From assembly GCF_008831285.2 (NCBI RefSeq), contig NC_045138.2, positions 8,835,205 through 8,899,204 of the forward strand: a stretch of 64,000 nt of DNA. Reading direction: 5' to 3'. The notes under the pieces were generated by a model. It did no database searches and was not told the origin of the DNA. It saw only the letters and a list, made by a program, of their open reading frames with translations. This document shows, piece by piece, positions 1 to 12,900 of the stretch. This DNA is from Nymphaea colorata. Taxonomy: Eukaryota; Streptophyta; Magnoliopsida; Nymphaeales; Nymphaeaceae. Within the stretch, counting starts at the first letter, position 1, and every line of letters begins with the position of its first letter. The position numbers and the translations under genes were made by a program.

Positions 1-333
1 AAGCGACAACTGAGCTCTTCTTGGCAGTCATGGCTTATTGCAACATGGTGGTATCTTTAACTTGAAACAGACAATAAAATGTTTCATGAGTATTACCTCT
101 CCTCATCGATAACGCAGATCCAATCTGATCTTCTCGCTTCCGTGAGACTTGTTTGGCCTGTCTGACATTGTTCCAGTTTGCAGCTTTTGCAGTCTTGTCA
201 ACCCAGCAAACCAAGGGCTCTCTCCCTTTCTCTCTGTGCACTAGCTGTAGGATACTGGCCTGAAGGTCACAGGTTGCTGTCCCTTTGTTGCCTTGTCTAT
301 CCCACTTTCCATCCTTAATCTGCAGCCCTAGTA
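1..333 (+). promoter_or_regulatory. Upstream region of GATB
   Basis: This is the 333 bases before the GATB start codon, presumably promoter and 5' untranslated leader. I see no clear TATA box and no convincing coding frame. A 68-codon frame on the minus strand has no recognisable protein features and is taken as chance. Low confidence in any finer structure. Confidence 0.4.
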
Positions 334-933
334 ATGGCTTATGTTTCTATCTTTTTTAGAGTGCCACCCAAGTTTCCTAGCTCCTTCCCTATATCTCAAG
401 CCCCATTCATTCCCTACCTTGCAAGAAGAGCTTCCTCTGCTTCTGCTTCTGCTTCTTCTAGCCAAACCCATAGCACCACCTTGTCGAAATCCCTTCAACA
501 AGAAAACTATGAGGCCATCATTGGTATAGAGACCCACGTCCAGCTCTCTACCCTCACCAAAGCCTTCTGCAGCTGCCCCTACCACTATGGTTCAGTACCC
601 AACACCCACATCTGCCCTGTCTGCATGGGGCTCCCCGGCTGCCTCCCTGTTCTCAACTCTAAGGTCATTGAGTTTGCTGTCAAATTAGGCCTTGCCCTGA
701 ATTGTAAACTGTCTCTGAGGTCCAAATTTGATCGGAAGCAGTATTTTTATCCTGACTTGCCAAAAGGTTACCAAATCTCTCAGTTTGATGTTCCAATTGC
801 TAGCCATGGGTACCTTGATGTGGACCTGCCAGTTGAGTTTGGAGGGGGGCACAGGAGGTTTGGTATCACTAGAGTTCATATGGAAGAGGATGCAGGGAAG
901 TTAATTCATGCTGCCAGTGGAGGCTATTCACAG
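334..933 (+). CDS. GATB: GATB exon 1
   Basis: Holds 200 codons: start, transit peptide and the first part of the catalytic domain, ending in GGYSQ. The donor CAG|GTTATG follows at 934. The frame runs a few codons into the intron before a stop, as expected for a spliced exon. Confidence 0.93.
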
Positions 934-3900
934 GTTATGGTCAGCCAAACTTTGTGAAAACTATTTCGTAGTTGCTTTATACTGTTATTGAGTTCTAAGG
1001 ATTCCCTGTCATCTAAAGCTCTTTTTGTTAATCTTAGTTGTTGCATTTGAAAGTATATTTCATTCATACTAAGAATCAATTTTGGATGGTTGCTTTTGCT
1101 TAAAAATATAGCTTCTGATTTTATCTCGAAATATGGTTTTCTTTTTATTTAATGGCTATCAATCTATTGGCTTTGGGGTGGTGACTATCGTAGTATGGTG
1201 TGACTTTTAAAATTGAAACCTTATGTAGGGAAGCATCAGTTTTATAATTGTTATTATGTTTTATGTCCTTTTAGGTGGGGGAATTTTCCATTCGGCACAG
1301 ACATGGTTATTTTTTTATTGTTCACCTTTAGATGTCATTTTTGATAAAATTATCTTTTTATGTGAGTCAACTGTCTTTTATAGTTTCGCTTACATAGGTT
1401 AGTTTCACATATATTTATTTCAACATTTTTCATTGCTTCCCAATATGAAAAATGTATTAATGAGTATAATTAGTCAATGCATTTTTCCTGAAGATAAGTT
1501 GTTGCTTCTGGTCTGCATTTAATTGTTAGTATTTTAAGCTGCTACTGGGTGGTACTCTGGTAGATATATTTAATCTTGCATTTTCTATATGAATGGATGG
1601 CAGTCCTTGAGTCTTGCTGAGAAAGATTTTATATGTTTTTGGTTCAGGTGGACCTGAACAGAGCTGGGGTGCCTTTGCTTGAGATTGTATCGGAGCCTGA
1701 CATGAGGAGTGGTTTGGAGGCTGCAGAATATGCAGCAGAAATACAGAGATTGGTCCGCTATATAGGAGTTAGCAATGGCAATATGCAGGAAGGTTCATTG
1801 CGCTGTGATGTGAATGTGTCTGTACGACCAAAAGGACAGGACAAATTTGGAACAAAGGTGAATGAGAGGTCTTTCATTATCATGCTATTCATATAATCTT
1901 ATGTACAGAATTTGGAATGGAGAGTTCATGGCAAGAACTCTTGAAATCTTCTTGGTTATTCCAACACCATGGTTCAGATCATGATTTTATTCTTTCTCAG
2001 AAACATGGTTTCTGGGCTCTTTGAAATATAAAGCATGTGCATAGTATGGTTTTCCAAAGTAGATATTGAAATCTCTAGTGTTTTGTTCTATTTCAATTAT
2101 ATTTGTAGATTGATCAATATTTAGCCCCCTTGGGTTGCACACCATTTCGTGCAATGAAATAGTTAGATGTGCATCCCCCAAACAACTGTAAAATTTAAGG
2201 GCTTCAATGTTAAACTTCTTCCTTCTTTGATTATTTTTATGGTAGCCAAAGTTATTTTATTTTGATTTTACTGTTCTTCAAATTCTGAAGTTTCAAGTTC
2301 TACATTTTTATAGTTGCTAAGGATGGAAAATCTCACGTTCTCGTCATCACGAAGCCGGAGCAGTTACATGAGCACCAGTAATGTCATGTCCTTCAACTGA
2401 CTATGATAGCTCCTCAAAAAATTTCGTGAGATAGTTCACAAGCTGTTATCACCAATTTTGCTTTTTGTGGAGCCGCTAGCCGTTTTGAATTTGTGTTATT
2501 TATGAAATTCTCCATGTCATCGTGAAGCCATAGCAGTTACATCAGCACCAGTAATGTCATGTCCTTCAACTGACTATGGTTGCTCCTTTGAAACATTTGA
2601 TGAGATAGTTCACGAGTTGTTGTCATCAATTTTGGTTCGCAACATTGTGGAGCCGCTATTTTTCTATCACCCAGTCCCATTTTGAATTTGTGTTATTTTT
2701 TAAATTCCCTCCATACTACTTTTAGCTAAGTAACTGTAAATGTTTTAGCTGGTTATTGTATGTTAGAGTCTTCAGACATTGACCTGGTATTTTCTTCTGA
2801 AATATGTTAACCAGGCAGACAATCTTTATTCACATGGTCTCTGTTTGCCTTGGCACAATAGTGTGATATTTCGTAGAAGCAGTCTTTTATTTTCAGGAAA
2901 AGTACTAGTTGTTTCCTTCTTGTTATTATAAATTTTAATGATGCTCAATCTTCCTTCGTATAGGTAGAAATTAAAAATATGAATTCATTCTCAGCAATGC
3001 AAAGGGCAATTGACTTTGAGATTTCTAGGCAAATTTCGCTCTACAATGAGGGCCAAGAGAATCAAATAATACAAGAAACTCGACTCTGGGAAGAAGGATC
3101 TCAGGTCAGTATCTGAGGTTTACTTAATGCATTTTTATTTTTCTTTAATAGTTTTTCTGAGATCTATCTTTTACATCTCAAATTTTCTTATCTAGAGAAC
3201 AGTAACTATGAGAACAAAGGAAGGACTTGCAGATTATAGATATTTTCCTGAGCCAGACCTTCCAGATGTTGTAATCACTGAGGATTATGTGCATATTCTT
3301 CGGTCTGGACTTCCAGAACTTCCAGATACAAAGAGGAGGCGATATGAGCAAATGGGTTTGACCATGCAAGACGTTTTGTTCCTGGCAAATGACGATAATG
3401 TAACTGTTGCTGACCTGTAATCTATTTTGGATTTCTTTATGATGTTCTTGTGACCTTTTCCAATTTTAAACGCCACATCTCAGGTTGCTGAGTTTTTTGA
3501 TGCAACTATCACAAATGGTGCTGATATCAAGCTAGCTGCTAACTGGATCATGGGTGATATTGCTGCCTATTTGAAAAATGAAAAGTTATCAATAAACGAG
3601 ATCAAATTAACACCTCATGAACTAGCTGAACTTATAGCTTCCATTAAAGGTGGAACAATTAGTGGCAAGATTGGCAAGGAGGTCTGTGAAAGAGGCTTTC
3701 TCATTCTTTTGACTGCAATGAACTTTATTCACTTTGTTGATATTTCGTATTTCCCATCAAAACGTGTCAAAATTCTAGCGCCTGGGCAGGCCTTATAACT
3801 CACTGATGCTTGTGCATTTTTTATAGATACTGTTTGAATTGATAGCAAAAGGTGGAACAGTGAAGGCATTGATTGAAGAGAAGGACCTTGTTCAGGCAAG

Positions 3901-6900
3901 TGCCCATTTCATTGTGGTCATTTCATTGATTAGTTTTAATATTTTTTACATGTATGCATGTGTTTTTTGGTAAATCTGAAACTTGTCACATTTTGCTTGT
4001 GTTTTAATATTTTTTACATGTATGCTTGTGTTTTTGGTAAATCTACCCAATGTTTGTATTTTTGTCTAAGAAAACTCTCTTCTTTTTTCAGTTGTACGCG
4101 ACATTGAATTATTTGATTTTATGGTCACAATTGTGCTGCAGATAATAATAGATGATCACCCAAAGTTTGATAAACAATAAGGGTGTTTTTGAAACACCAG
4201 ATGACCTCCCTTCCATGAAGAGATTATCCTAAAACAAGCACTATTTATTTTATCCGACATTTTTTCCTGCCATACAGATTTTTACCCATAAAATTGTAAG
4301 AAAAAAATCACAATGAGGGGAGTCCCAATTTTTCATCCTTGATTTTGGTTGTGAGTACACCCATATGTCGATGCCTGATGGATATATTGATATACACATC
4401 TACATAGGTAGAAGAGAAGATGGATAAATAGCAAAGCGACCTCTGTTTATTGCCAAATTGACTGGCAATCCATCTTTGAATGAACAAGGGCTCTTTTCTT
4501 TTTCATCTTTTCATTTTATTACTCGGATTGGATTAAAAGAATTTATAGATCCATGTTGTTAGAAACATCAGAACATGGGGGAACAAATAGAATCAAGTTG
4601 ACTCTTTATTCCTTCATATCATCATGTATTTTTGGAGTATAGATTAGGTACATCATCCTCAAGGATCAGTGAATTCTTGGGCCAAGCTGGATTTGAACCA
4701 GCATAGGCATATCACCAATGAATTTACAGTCTGTCCCCATTAACTGCTCAGTCATCGACCTAGGAAGAATCAATTGTCTGTTTGTTCATAATTCATCGTC
4801 AACTTTTCTTTTGTTGTACCCTACTACCCCCAAGGGAAGTCGAAACCCCGCCGCCTCCTTGAAAGAGAGATGTCCTGAACTGCTAGATGCCAGGGTCAAT
4901 GTCAATATAATGAATGCTAGGACCTCTAAGAAAAGAACCACTTTAGTTATGAATGTATTATAAATTTTTGTACTTCATTTTGGTATCATATGGTGAATGT
5001 CATAGTGAAATTTGAAAAGGTCTTCATTTGACAAAACTCTAGCCATTCCTTTTTCTTATTATTTTCAGGTATAAGAGATGCATGGTTTCAGTTGCATTCA
5101 TCTCCTTATAATTTACATCTATGTTGGAACTGTTTCTGACAATTCTTTAATGTCACATTGAACCACTTCAACATTACCACGTGTGTTAGTTCTCAATGAT
5201 TCCAAATTCTTAAGATATTCTATCCACCTTGTCACTTTCATGTGGAAGAATGTGTATGTAACCAACATTTAAAAACTTGCCCATTCAACCTGGTGACTTG
5301 AGTGAGTCGGCTTGGCTTGCCCCCTAACAAGTCAATCTACTAGGTTGACTCGTTTTACTTAATTGTTCAATATTTTATTGCTTTTTATAGTTGATATACA
5401 TTAAGATACAAGTTTTGTTTGTTACTTTATTAAAGATACAAGTTCAGTTTGTTAAAAATCAAGCAATATTAACGAAATTGATTGAGTTTTCTTAATGTTT
5501 TTGCATTCAACATGCTAAATTGCAACAATTCATGGAGGATGAACTTAGTTGTGACTTCATTTTATGTTGGTTTGACTTTTTTTTTTAATCATATAAGTGG
5601 AATTAAGTCATTTTACAAACTTTTATGTTTAAAAGACTTGTATTTTGTTTTTGTAGAAACACGAAATATAGGAAAAAAGAATACGATGAACACGATGTAA
5701 CGTGGAAAAACCTTCAACAAGAGGGAAAAAACCACGGATGAGGAGGAACTGGTGCACCAGACTCTCTCTCTCTTAAGATTTCATTAACTCTCTTACGATG
5801 AACACGATGTAACGTGGAAAAACCCTCAACAAGAGGGAAAAAACCACGGATGAAGAGGAACTGGTGCACACTAGCAACCAGACTCTCTCTCTCTTAAGAT
5901 TTCATTAACTCTCTCAAGATTAGGGTTACAATCCTTAAGTAACGCCCAACAAGGGCTACACGATGGATCATGTATGGATCCAGACCTGGTCCCGAGAACC
6001 ATCTAACACGTTTCAACACTCCCCCTCAAGTTGGGCATACATATCAAACTTGCCCAACTTGAATACATTTCTCTCGAACGAAGTCGAAGATAGAGCTTTC
6101 AGAACATCAGCAGTTTGGTCTTCAGACTTCATGTAAGGTAAAACTAACTCTTTAGCATTAATCCTTTCACGAATGAAGTGACGATCAATCTCAACATGTT
6201 TTCTTTTGTCGTGTAGTACAGGGTTGTTGGCTAAGTTGATTGCAGACTTGTTGTCACAATACATCTTCATATGTCCTTCAATCTCTATCCCGATATCAGT
6301 CAGCAATATTTTCAGCCATAGTAACTCTGACACTCCCATAGCAATAGTTCTATACTCTGCCTCAGCACTAGATCGAGAACACACATCTTGTCTCTTGCTC
6401 CTCCAGACAACAAGATTTCTTCCCAAGTAGACACAATACCCTGTGGTAGACCGTCTAGTATCAGCACAACCTGCCCAGTCTGCATCGGAATACTCCTCGA
6501 TCTCTACAGTCTCTTGTTTCACATACAAGAGTCCCTTGCCAGGATTTCTCTTCAAATAGCACAATATTCTGTCCACAGCCTTCAGGTGTGCATCAGTAGG
6601 TGCATGCATGAATTGACTCAGTACATTCACCGCAAAAGTGATATTTGGTCTCGTGAGGGTAAGATAAATCAACTTTCCAACCAGACGTTGATATCTTCCC
6701 TTACCTTCTTCACAGAGCAACTCTCCATCTCTAAGGCTTAACTTGTGTCCAGTATCAAGTGGGGTAGAAGCGGGTCTACACCCCAGTTTACCAGTCTCCT
6801 CCAACAGATCTAATGTGTATTTCCTTTGGTTTAGCACAAGGCCAGTACTAGATCTAGCAATCTCAATACCAAGAAAATACCTCAGTTTGCCAAGATCCTT

Positions 6901-9900
6901 GAGATCAAATTCAGCAGCCAGTAACACTTTTAACTTGATGATCTCCTTCTCATCATCTCCTGTGACAATCATGTCATCCACATAGACAAGTAAAAGAGTG
7001 ATCCTGCCATCTTTTTTCTTCACAAATAGAGTGTGGTCTCCATTCCCTTGATTGTATCCATGATGTTGCATCACTCGTCTGAGTCGTTCGAACCATGCTC
7101 TGGGCGACTGCTTGAGGCCATATAAGGCCTTTTTCAGCTTACAACATTTCTCTGGTTCTTCATATCCTAGGGGCATACACAGATTGTCACACCCCGACCC
7201 TTTAACCCTCAAACTATTTTTTTTTTTTTTTTTTTTTTTTAAACATAAAGCATCGAGGTGTGACTACCCAACAATTCAAAAAGACGATGAGCCAAGCAAT
7301 TCAAAACAATGGGGCGAACTTTCATTAATATAACCATTTTGTTTCATACAAATTCACATCTATGTGCATGACCAAAATGCCCCAAAATCAATAACATTGA
7401 TGCCTAACAAAAAGAAGACATCAATAAAACCAAAACATGACGCGCTGGCACTACAAACGACAATCCCAAAACCACCCCAGTAGGACGTGAGTGAAGCCAT
7501 CCGCTTAACCTGTTGCCCCGGGTCCGCCAAAACCTGAAAAAGAAAACAACTGAAGGCTCAGCCTTCGCAGTATGGCAACAAGCCAGAAAAATGCCAAACC
7601 CTCTCAAGTAAGGCTCAAATAAAGGGACAAATATCAACCCATCTATCGTCATGTCGCGTCTGAGTGCGACACGTAAAAGCCACTTGATGGCCACACTAAC
7701 ACAACATCAGTCACATGCGAAGCATGCTTAAACATAACACTTGCATTCATATCAATCACATATACGTCAGTCACATGCATTCTGTCAAATACTTTGCATT
7801 TTCATTAACTTTAGTGCATTAACAGTTCCTGTGGGTGCAACACAGGCACGTGCACACCGCGGGCGGCCTACAGCCGAGAGACAACCCCCGTGGTGGCCCA
7901 TAACAGTATGGATCCATTTCACCCGCTGTAGCGGTAGAGCACTCATCCCTGGATGTGTGACGTCCAAGGTGAGATACTCAGCCTTCCCTAGGACACCCAG
8001 GTTGGGAAGGCAGGAGCCCAACGCTCCAAGCACAACACACAGCAGAACCCTGGGGCCTTGCACCGCCTGCGCTCTGACAGGCGAGACCAGTGGCAATCAA
8101 GGGGGACGTCTCCCAAACACATAGCCACATCCCACTGGTCTCTCATCTCTTAGTTATTCATTCTTATCATTATAGTTACACATTCACAAGATGACTGGCT
8201 AGCACACGAGGTTAGTACACTTCCCGAGTGCACCCACACCTCCGATTACCTCCACATGAGGTCTATACATACAGTAACAGTCATTGCTAGCCGTCATACC
8301 ATACGGGTACAACTACCCTCCAAAACATCCATTTGCATCATTGCCCATGGCAATGCATATGCAACAACATACACATCCATATCAATCATCACATCAATCC
8401 TCACATCAATCATGTCAATCACCTCTTCGAAAAACTTAGCCAATCCACAGAGAGTAGTCTCGATCTGCGGTTGGCTTATAGCTGTCTTATGCAGTTATCA
8501 TTCTATGATGCTTTCTAATGCACAATTGGGGTCGAGGAGACACTCGGCTCGATACCCCACCTCATCTGTCCTAAACAGATATCAATTCTAGCATGCACAT
8601 GCCAATGCGTAACATTTTTAAATCGAATGACTAATAATCTTTCTAACCCATTCATATCATGTAAGCAACATACACATACTCAATCACAAAACCGTCAATC
8701 AATTAACATCACAATCCTATGATCCCTTGATCCTAGGAGCACCCAATCACACAATTGCCCCAGGCAGGAATTTGCCTAGAAAGTTGCCATACCTGTGGCG
8801 CGCTCACCAAATTCTTCAAAATGCCTCAAGCTTCGAACTCAAGGTCGACGGGATGAGCCCGGTGCACCTGCAAACATAAACAAGAATAAGGTTTCTACTA
8901 GATTCCTACACCAATCAAACAGAAACGAACAGATACAAAAATAAAATCCTTGAGGCACGTGTCAGCGCCTCAAGAGGGCATCGACAGGTAGTGTCGACCA
9001 ACGGGCTCTCCACAAGGCCTCCTCCTTTACGTCTTGACGTTGCCTTGAATTATCAAAGCCTTCAACCATCAATCAAACCGTCACTAAATCCTTCCTCAAT
9101 AACGTTCTTTAAGTAAGACATCAACCTCAAGTCACATCCCAAAACGCATATATCCCTAATTAACTTCATGATACACCCGTTCACCGAAGTCTGCGCTACA
9201 CTCCCTAAGACGGTTCCAAAACTTCCCCACAACCTCACAATCTCTACCATGTTTCCTTAAAGCTTCGAAACTTAATTCATCATGCTTAAACGATCATTAA
9301 ATACATGAATCATCACTTTCCAACGCAAATCCTAAGTTTCCCCCAAAAACAAAATTACTAACATGCGTCCCAAAATCATCAATTCTAAGCTCTAGCATGC
9401 TCGAACCATAATTATACATGCTCTAAAAGATAATAGTCAATAATTTGGGCTTGATTAGGTCTCGCTCACCCTCAATCAAGAATTTGAACTGCTGCAACGC
9501 CTCCGGCAGTCACCTCAAACGATCAATCGGTCCCCGAACGGCAAAAATCGTGCTAAACCTCCACCACCAACACTGCCTACTCGCTGCTAGGAGGGGAAAA
9601 ACACGTTTCCCAAGCTGGAATCCTAACAAACAAGGTTGAAAACCGTGAGGGAGTGCTCGATTGGGATAAGGGGAACAACAATTTGAAAGAAAATGGGAAG
9701 AACGAGCTCACTTAGGATACGTGAGGCAAGGGAAGACAGACAGAGAGAGAGATTCAGACAGAAAAAGGGAAGAAGGGCAGTGAGGGGAGAGGACGAGAGA
9801 GAAGAGAGAGTCGGTGGGAGAGTAAGGAGAGGGACCGTGTGGGAGAGGGCTATCGGAAAGGGGGGGAAAAGAGAGGGGCGAGAGAGAGGAAGAGAGAGCA

Positions 9901-12900
9901 TTCGATAGGGAGGGCAAAGGAACATGAGAGTAGTGGAGAAGGGAAACAAAGAACGAGAGAGAGAGAGTTTTACCAAGCCGCCGCCGCCGCCGCTGCCACC
10001 TCCGTCGCCGTCGCTGCCGCTGCCCCCTTCAGACACCTTCGCCGCTGCTCCACCTACCGGCCTCGAGCTTCACCAAGCTTCTGTCGTAGCAGACGGAGAG
10101 GGGGAAAGGCGGAGAATAAGGAAAGACGGGGGAGGGGAGGCGGGGGAGGGGTCGGGCTCGCTCACGAGTGAGGGGCTCGGGTCCGGGTCTGGACCCTGAC
10201 CCGACCCGTCCCGCCAAACAACGAGCGTCACACATATACACTTCTTCTTCGAGATCACCATTGAGGAAAGCATTCTTAACATCGAGTTTGGTACATCCTC
10301 CACTCCTTCATCACAGCTAGGGACATAACAACTCTAACTTTTTTCATTTTCGCAACTGGAGCAAAAGTCTCTAAGCAATCAATTCCATATTTTTTACTAA
10401 ACCCCTTCGTCACAAGAAGAGCTTTGTATCTTTCAACACTTCCATCTGGTTTATACTTAATGGTATACACCCACTTGGATCCAACCAAGTGAGCCGCCTC
10501 AGGAATCTTCACAGCTTCCCATGTCATGTTTCTTCTCAAGGCTTCCATTTCTTCTTTCATAGCATCAGCCACTTGGAATCACTTTGAGCTTCAGCAACGG
10601 TCCTGAGAATCACAGCCAAAGAAAGAGAAGATACAAAACACTTGTAATCCTTGCTAAGTCTAGAATAAGATACAAAATTACCAATCGGGTGTTGAGTACA
10701 TGACCTGACACCCTTTCTCAGGGCAATGGGAAGTTTTTCATTTTCTTTTTCAACCCCATCTTGAGTCTTCAAGGTAGGACTTGGTTCATCCAGGGAAGGA
10801 ATGACATTGGGATTGGAAGTAGACCTCACACCATAGTGTAAGAAACTTCACAAAGTACTCGTCTCTCCGTATGCAAAACAGATATATTGAGAGGAGAGGA
10901 TGAAAGAAGACGATGGAGGAAAAGGAGCAGCCGGCTTAACACAGCCCTGCGTTCCTTAATCTTTTAATGAAAAGAATAACCCTAATAGGTTACAACAGAT
11001 TTGTACATAAAATTATAAAATATTACAAGAGAGCCACCGCCTAGTAACTTTAGGCGTGTGGATATAAGGAGAATGGATCGGGTCTGAACAGACCCGATCC
11101 CCATACGCTAACAGCTCCCCTCAAGTTGTGCATGAGATTTGATCATGCACAACTTGTTCTTCAAATCCCAAAAATGCTGCCCTGTGAGACCTTTGGTAAA
11201 AAGATCAGCTATTTGTTCATTGGTGGATATATAAGTAGGCAAGATCTCGGCTTCTTCAACCTTCTGACGAATGAAATGTTGATCAATCTCTATATGTTTG
11301 GTGCGATTATGCAAAATGGGATTGAAAGCAATTTTTATCGCACTTTGATTGTCACATAGTAATGATGACTGAACAATAGGAAGATTGAGCTCCCCAAGTA
11401 AATGACGTAACCATGACGCTTCAGCCGTCCCTGCAGCCATTGCTCTATACTCTGCCTCAGTGCTAGATCGTGCAACAGCACGCTGCATTTTACTACTCCA
11501 ACAAATGAGATTAGAATCAAGAAAGAGACAGAAACCTGAAACTGATCGTCGGTCATCGGGATCGCCTGCCCAGTCGACATCAGTATATGTATATATGCTA
11601 TGTCCAAGAGAAACATTGGAACATTTGGTGTAGACTAGTCCATCTCTAAGAGTAGCTTTGAGATACCGTAGGATCCGCTTAGCGACATCCATATGTCCTT
11701 CAGTGGGTGCATGCATGAACTGAGAAATCTGATTTACAGCATATACTATGTCTGGGCGAGTAAAGGTAAGATATTGTAACATACCAACAATGCTGCGATA
11801 GAATGTGGGATTGGAATATGCAGCAGTTCCATCAGATGCAGTCAATTTAGTATTCAGAACACTGGGGGTAGTGATGGGTTTGCAATTAGTCATTCCTGCC
11901 CTGTCCAAAACATCAAGGGTATACTTGTGCTGTGTAAGAGTCAAACTATCATTTGTCCTGTCAAGTTCAACACCCAAAAAATATCGTAATTCTCCCAGAT
12001 CCTTCATCTTGAATTCTTGCTTCAACATACCTTTAACATAAGATATATGTGAAGAAGAATTCCCAGTTATAACAATATCATCAACATAGATAAGTAACCA
12101 GGTGGTAGCTTCTCCAGTGCGATAGATAAACAAAGAGTGATCGAGAGAGCTTCAGAGAAAACCAACTTGTTGTATGAGATGAGAAAAACGATCAAACCAT
12201 GACCTAGAAGCTTGCTTCAACCCATATAGAGACTTGTGTAATTTGCAAACCCATTTTTGAGAATCATGAGTAGTGTAGCCGGGAGGTTGCTCCATGTATA
12301 CCTCTTCCTTAAGAATTCCATGAAGAAAAGCATTTTTGACATCTAACTGATAGAGAGGCCATCCATACGAGACTGCAAGAGAAATAATCACACGGATTGT
12401 TCCCATCTTGATGACTGGACTGAATGTATCATCATAATCTTCCCCATATTGCTGAGTGAAACCGCGCGCCACAAGTCGTGCTTTATACCGATCAATGCTA
12501 CCATCTGGTTTATATTTCAGTTTATAAACCCATTTGGATCCCACAACATTCTTATCAGCTGGACGAGGGACAATCTGCCAAGTCTGACATTCATGCAAGG
12601 CTGCCATTTCCTCATTCATAGCTTCAACCCAACATTTTTCCTTACTCGCATTGTGATAAGATGTTGGTTCTACCTTTTTGCTGACTTCTGTCATAAACAG
12701 CTGAAAATCCAAAGAAAAACTGTTATAGCTCACCCATCTATCAATAGGATGTCGCACGTGTTGTGATTGGCATGGAACTGCAGTAGGAACTGATCGCCTA
12801 GAATACACCAGGCCTGAGAACCGATTATGCATAGGTGGCTCACTGGGCTGAGAAGATGAAGGCATGCTGTCCAAGGAAGTAGTGCTGCTCAAGGAACTAC

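Larger units (their letters stand above)
4380..4965 (-). other. NUPT: nuclear copy of plastid trnE-trnY region
   Basis: The stretch holds decayed plastid trnY-GUA and trnE-UUC in the order, strand and short spacing (63 bp) that they have in the chloroplast trnD-trnY-trnE cluster. The sequence left of trnY (from about 4380) resembles the plastid trnD-trnY spacer as I remember it. trnD itself is not seen. Both tRNAs carry substitutions, so the transfer is not recent. It sits inside GATB intron 6. Confidence 0.85.

Noticed and set aside
3400-3420. Alternative exon 4 donor at the GT after GCTGACCT
   Set aside because: It would add 17 bases and shift the frame into exon 5; the GTAACT donor joins family-conserved residues in phase.
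4678-4897. Functional nuclear tRNA-Tyr and tRNA-Glu genes
   Set aside because: Both match plastid tRNAs in plastid order and have acceptor-end damage; they are a plastid insertion.
7741-8591. Open frames of 100-130 codons in the solo LTR
   Set aside because: No recognisable domain, both strands open, and located inside an LTR; taken as chance.
9623-10303. Several overlapping open frames on both strands
   Set aside because: They come from GA-, GCC- and GGGTC-rich low-complexity DNA within the solo LTR and have no protein features.
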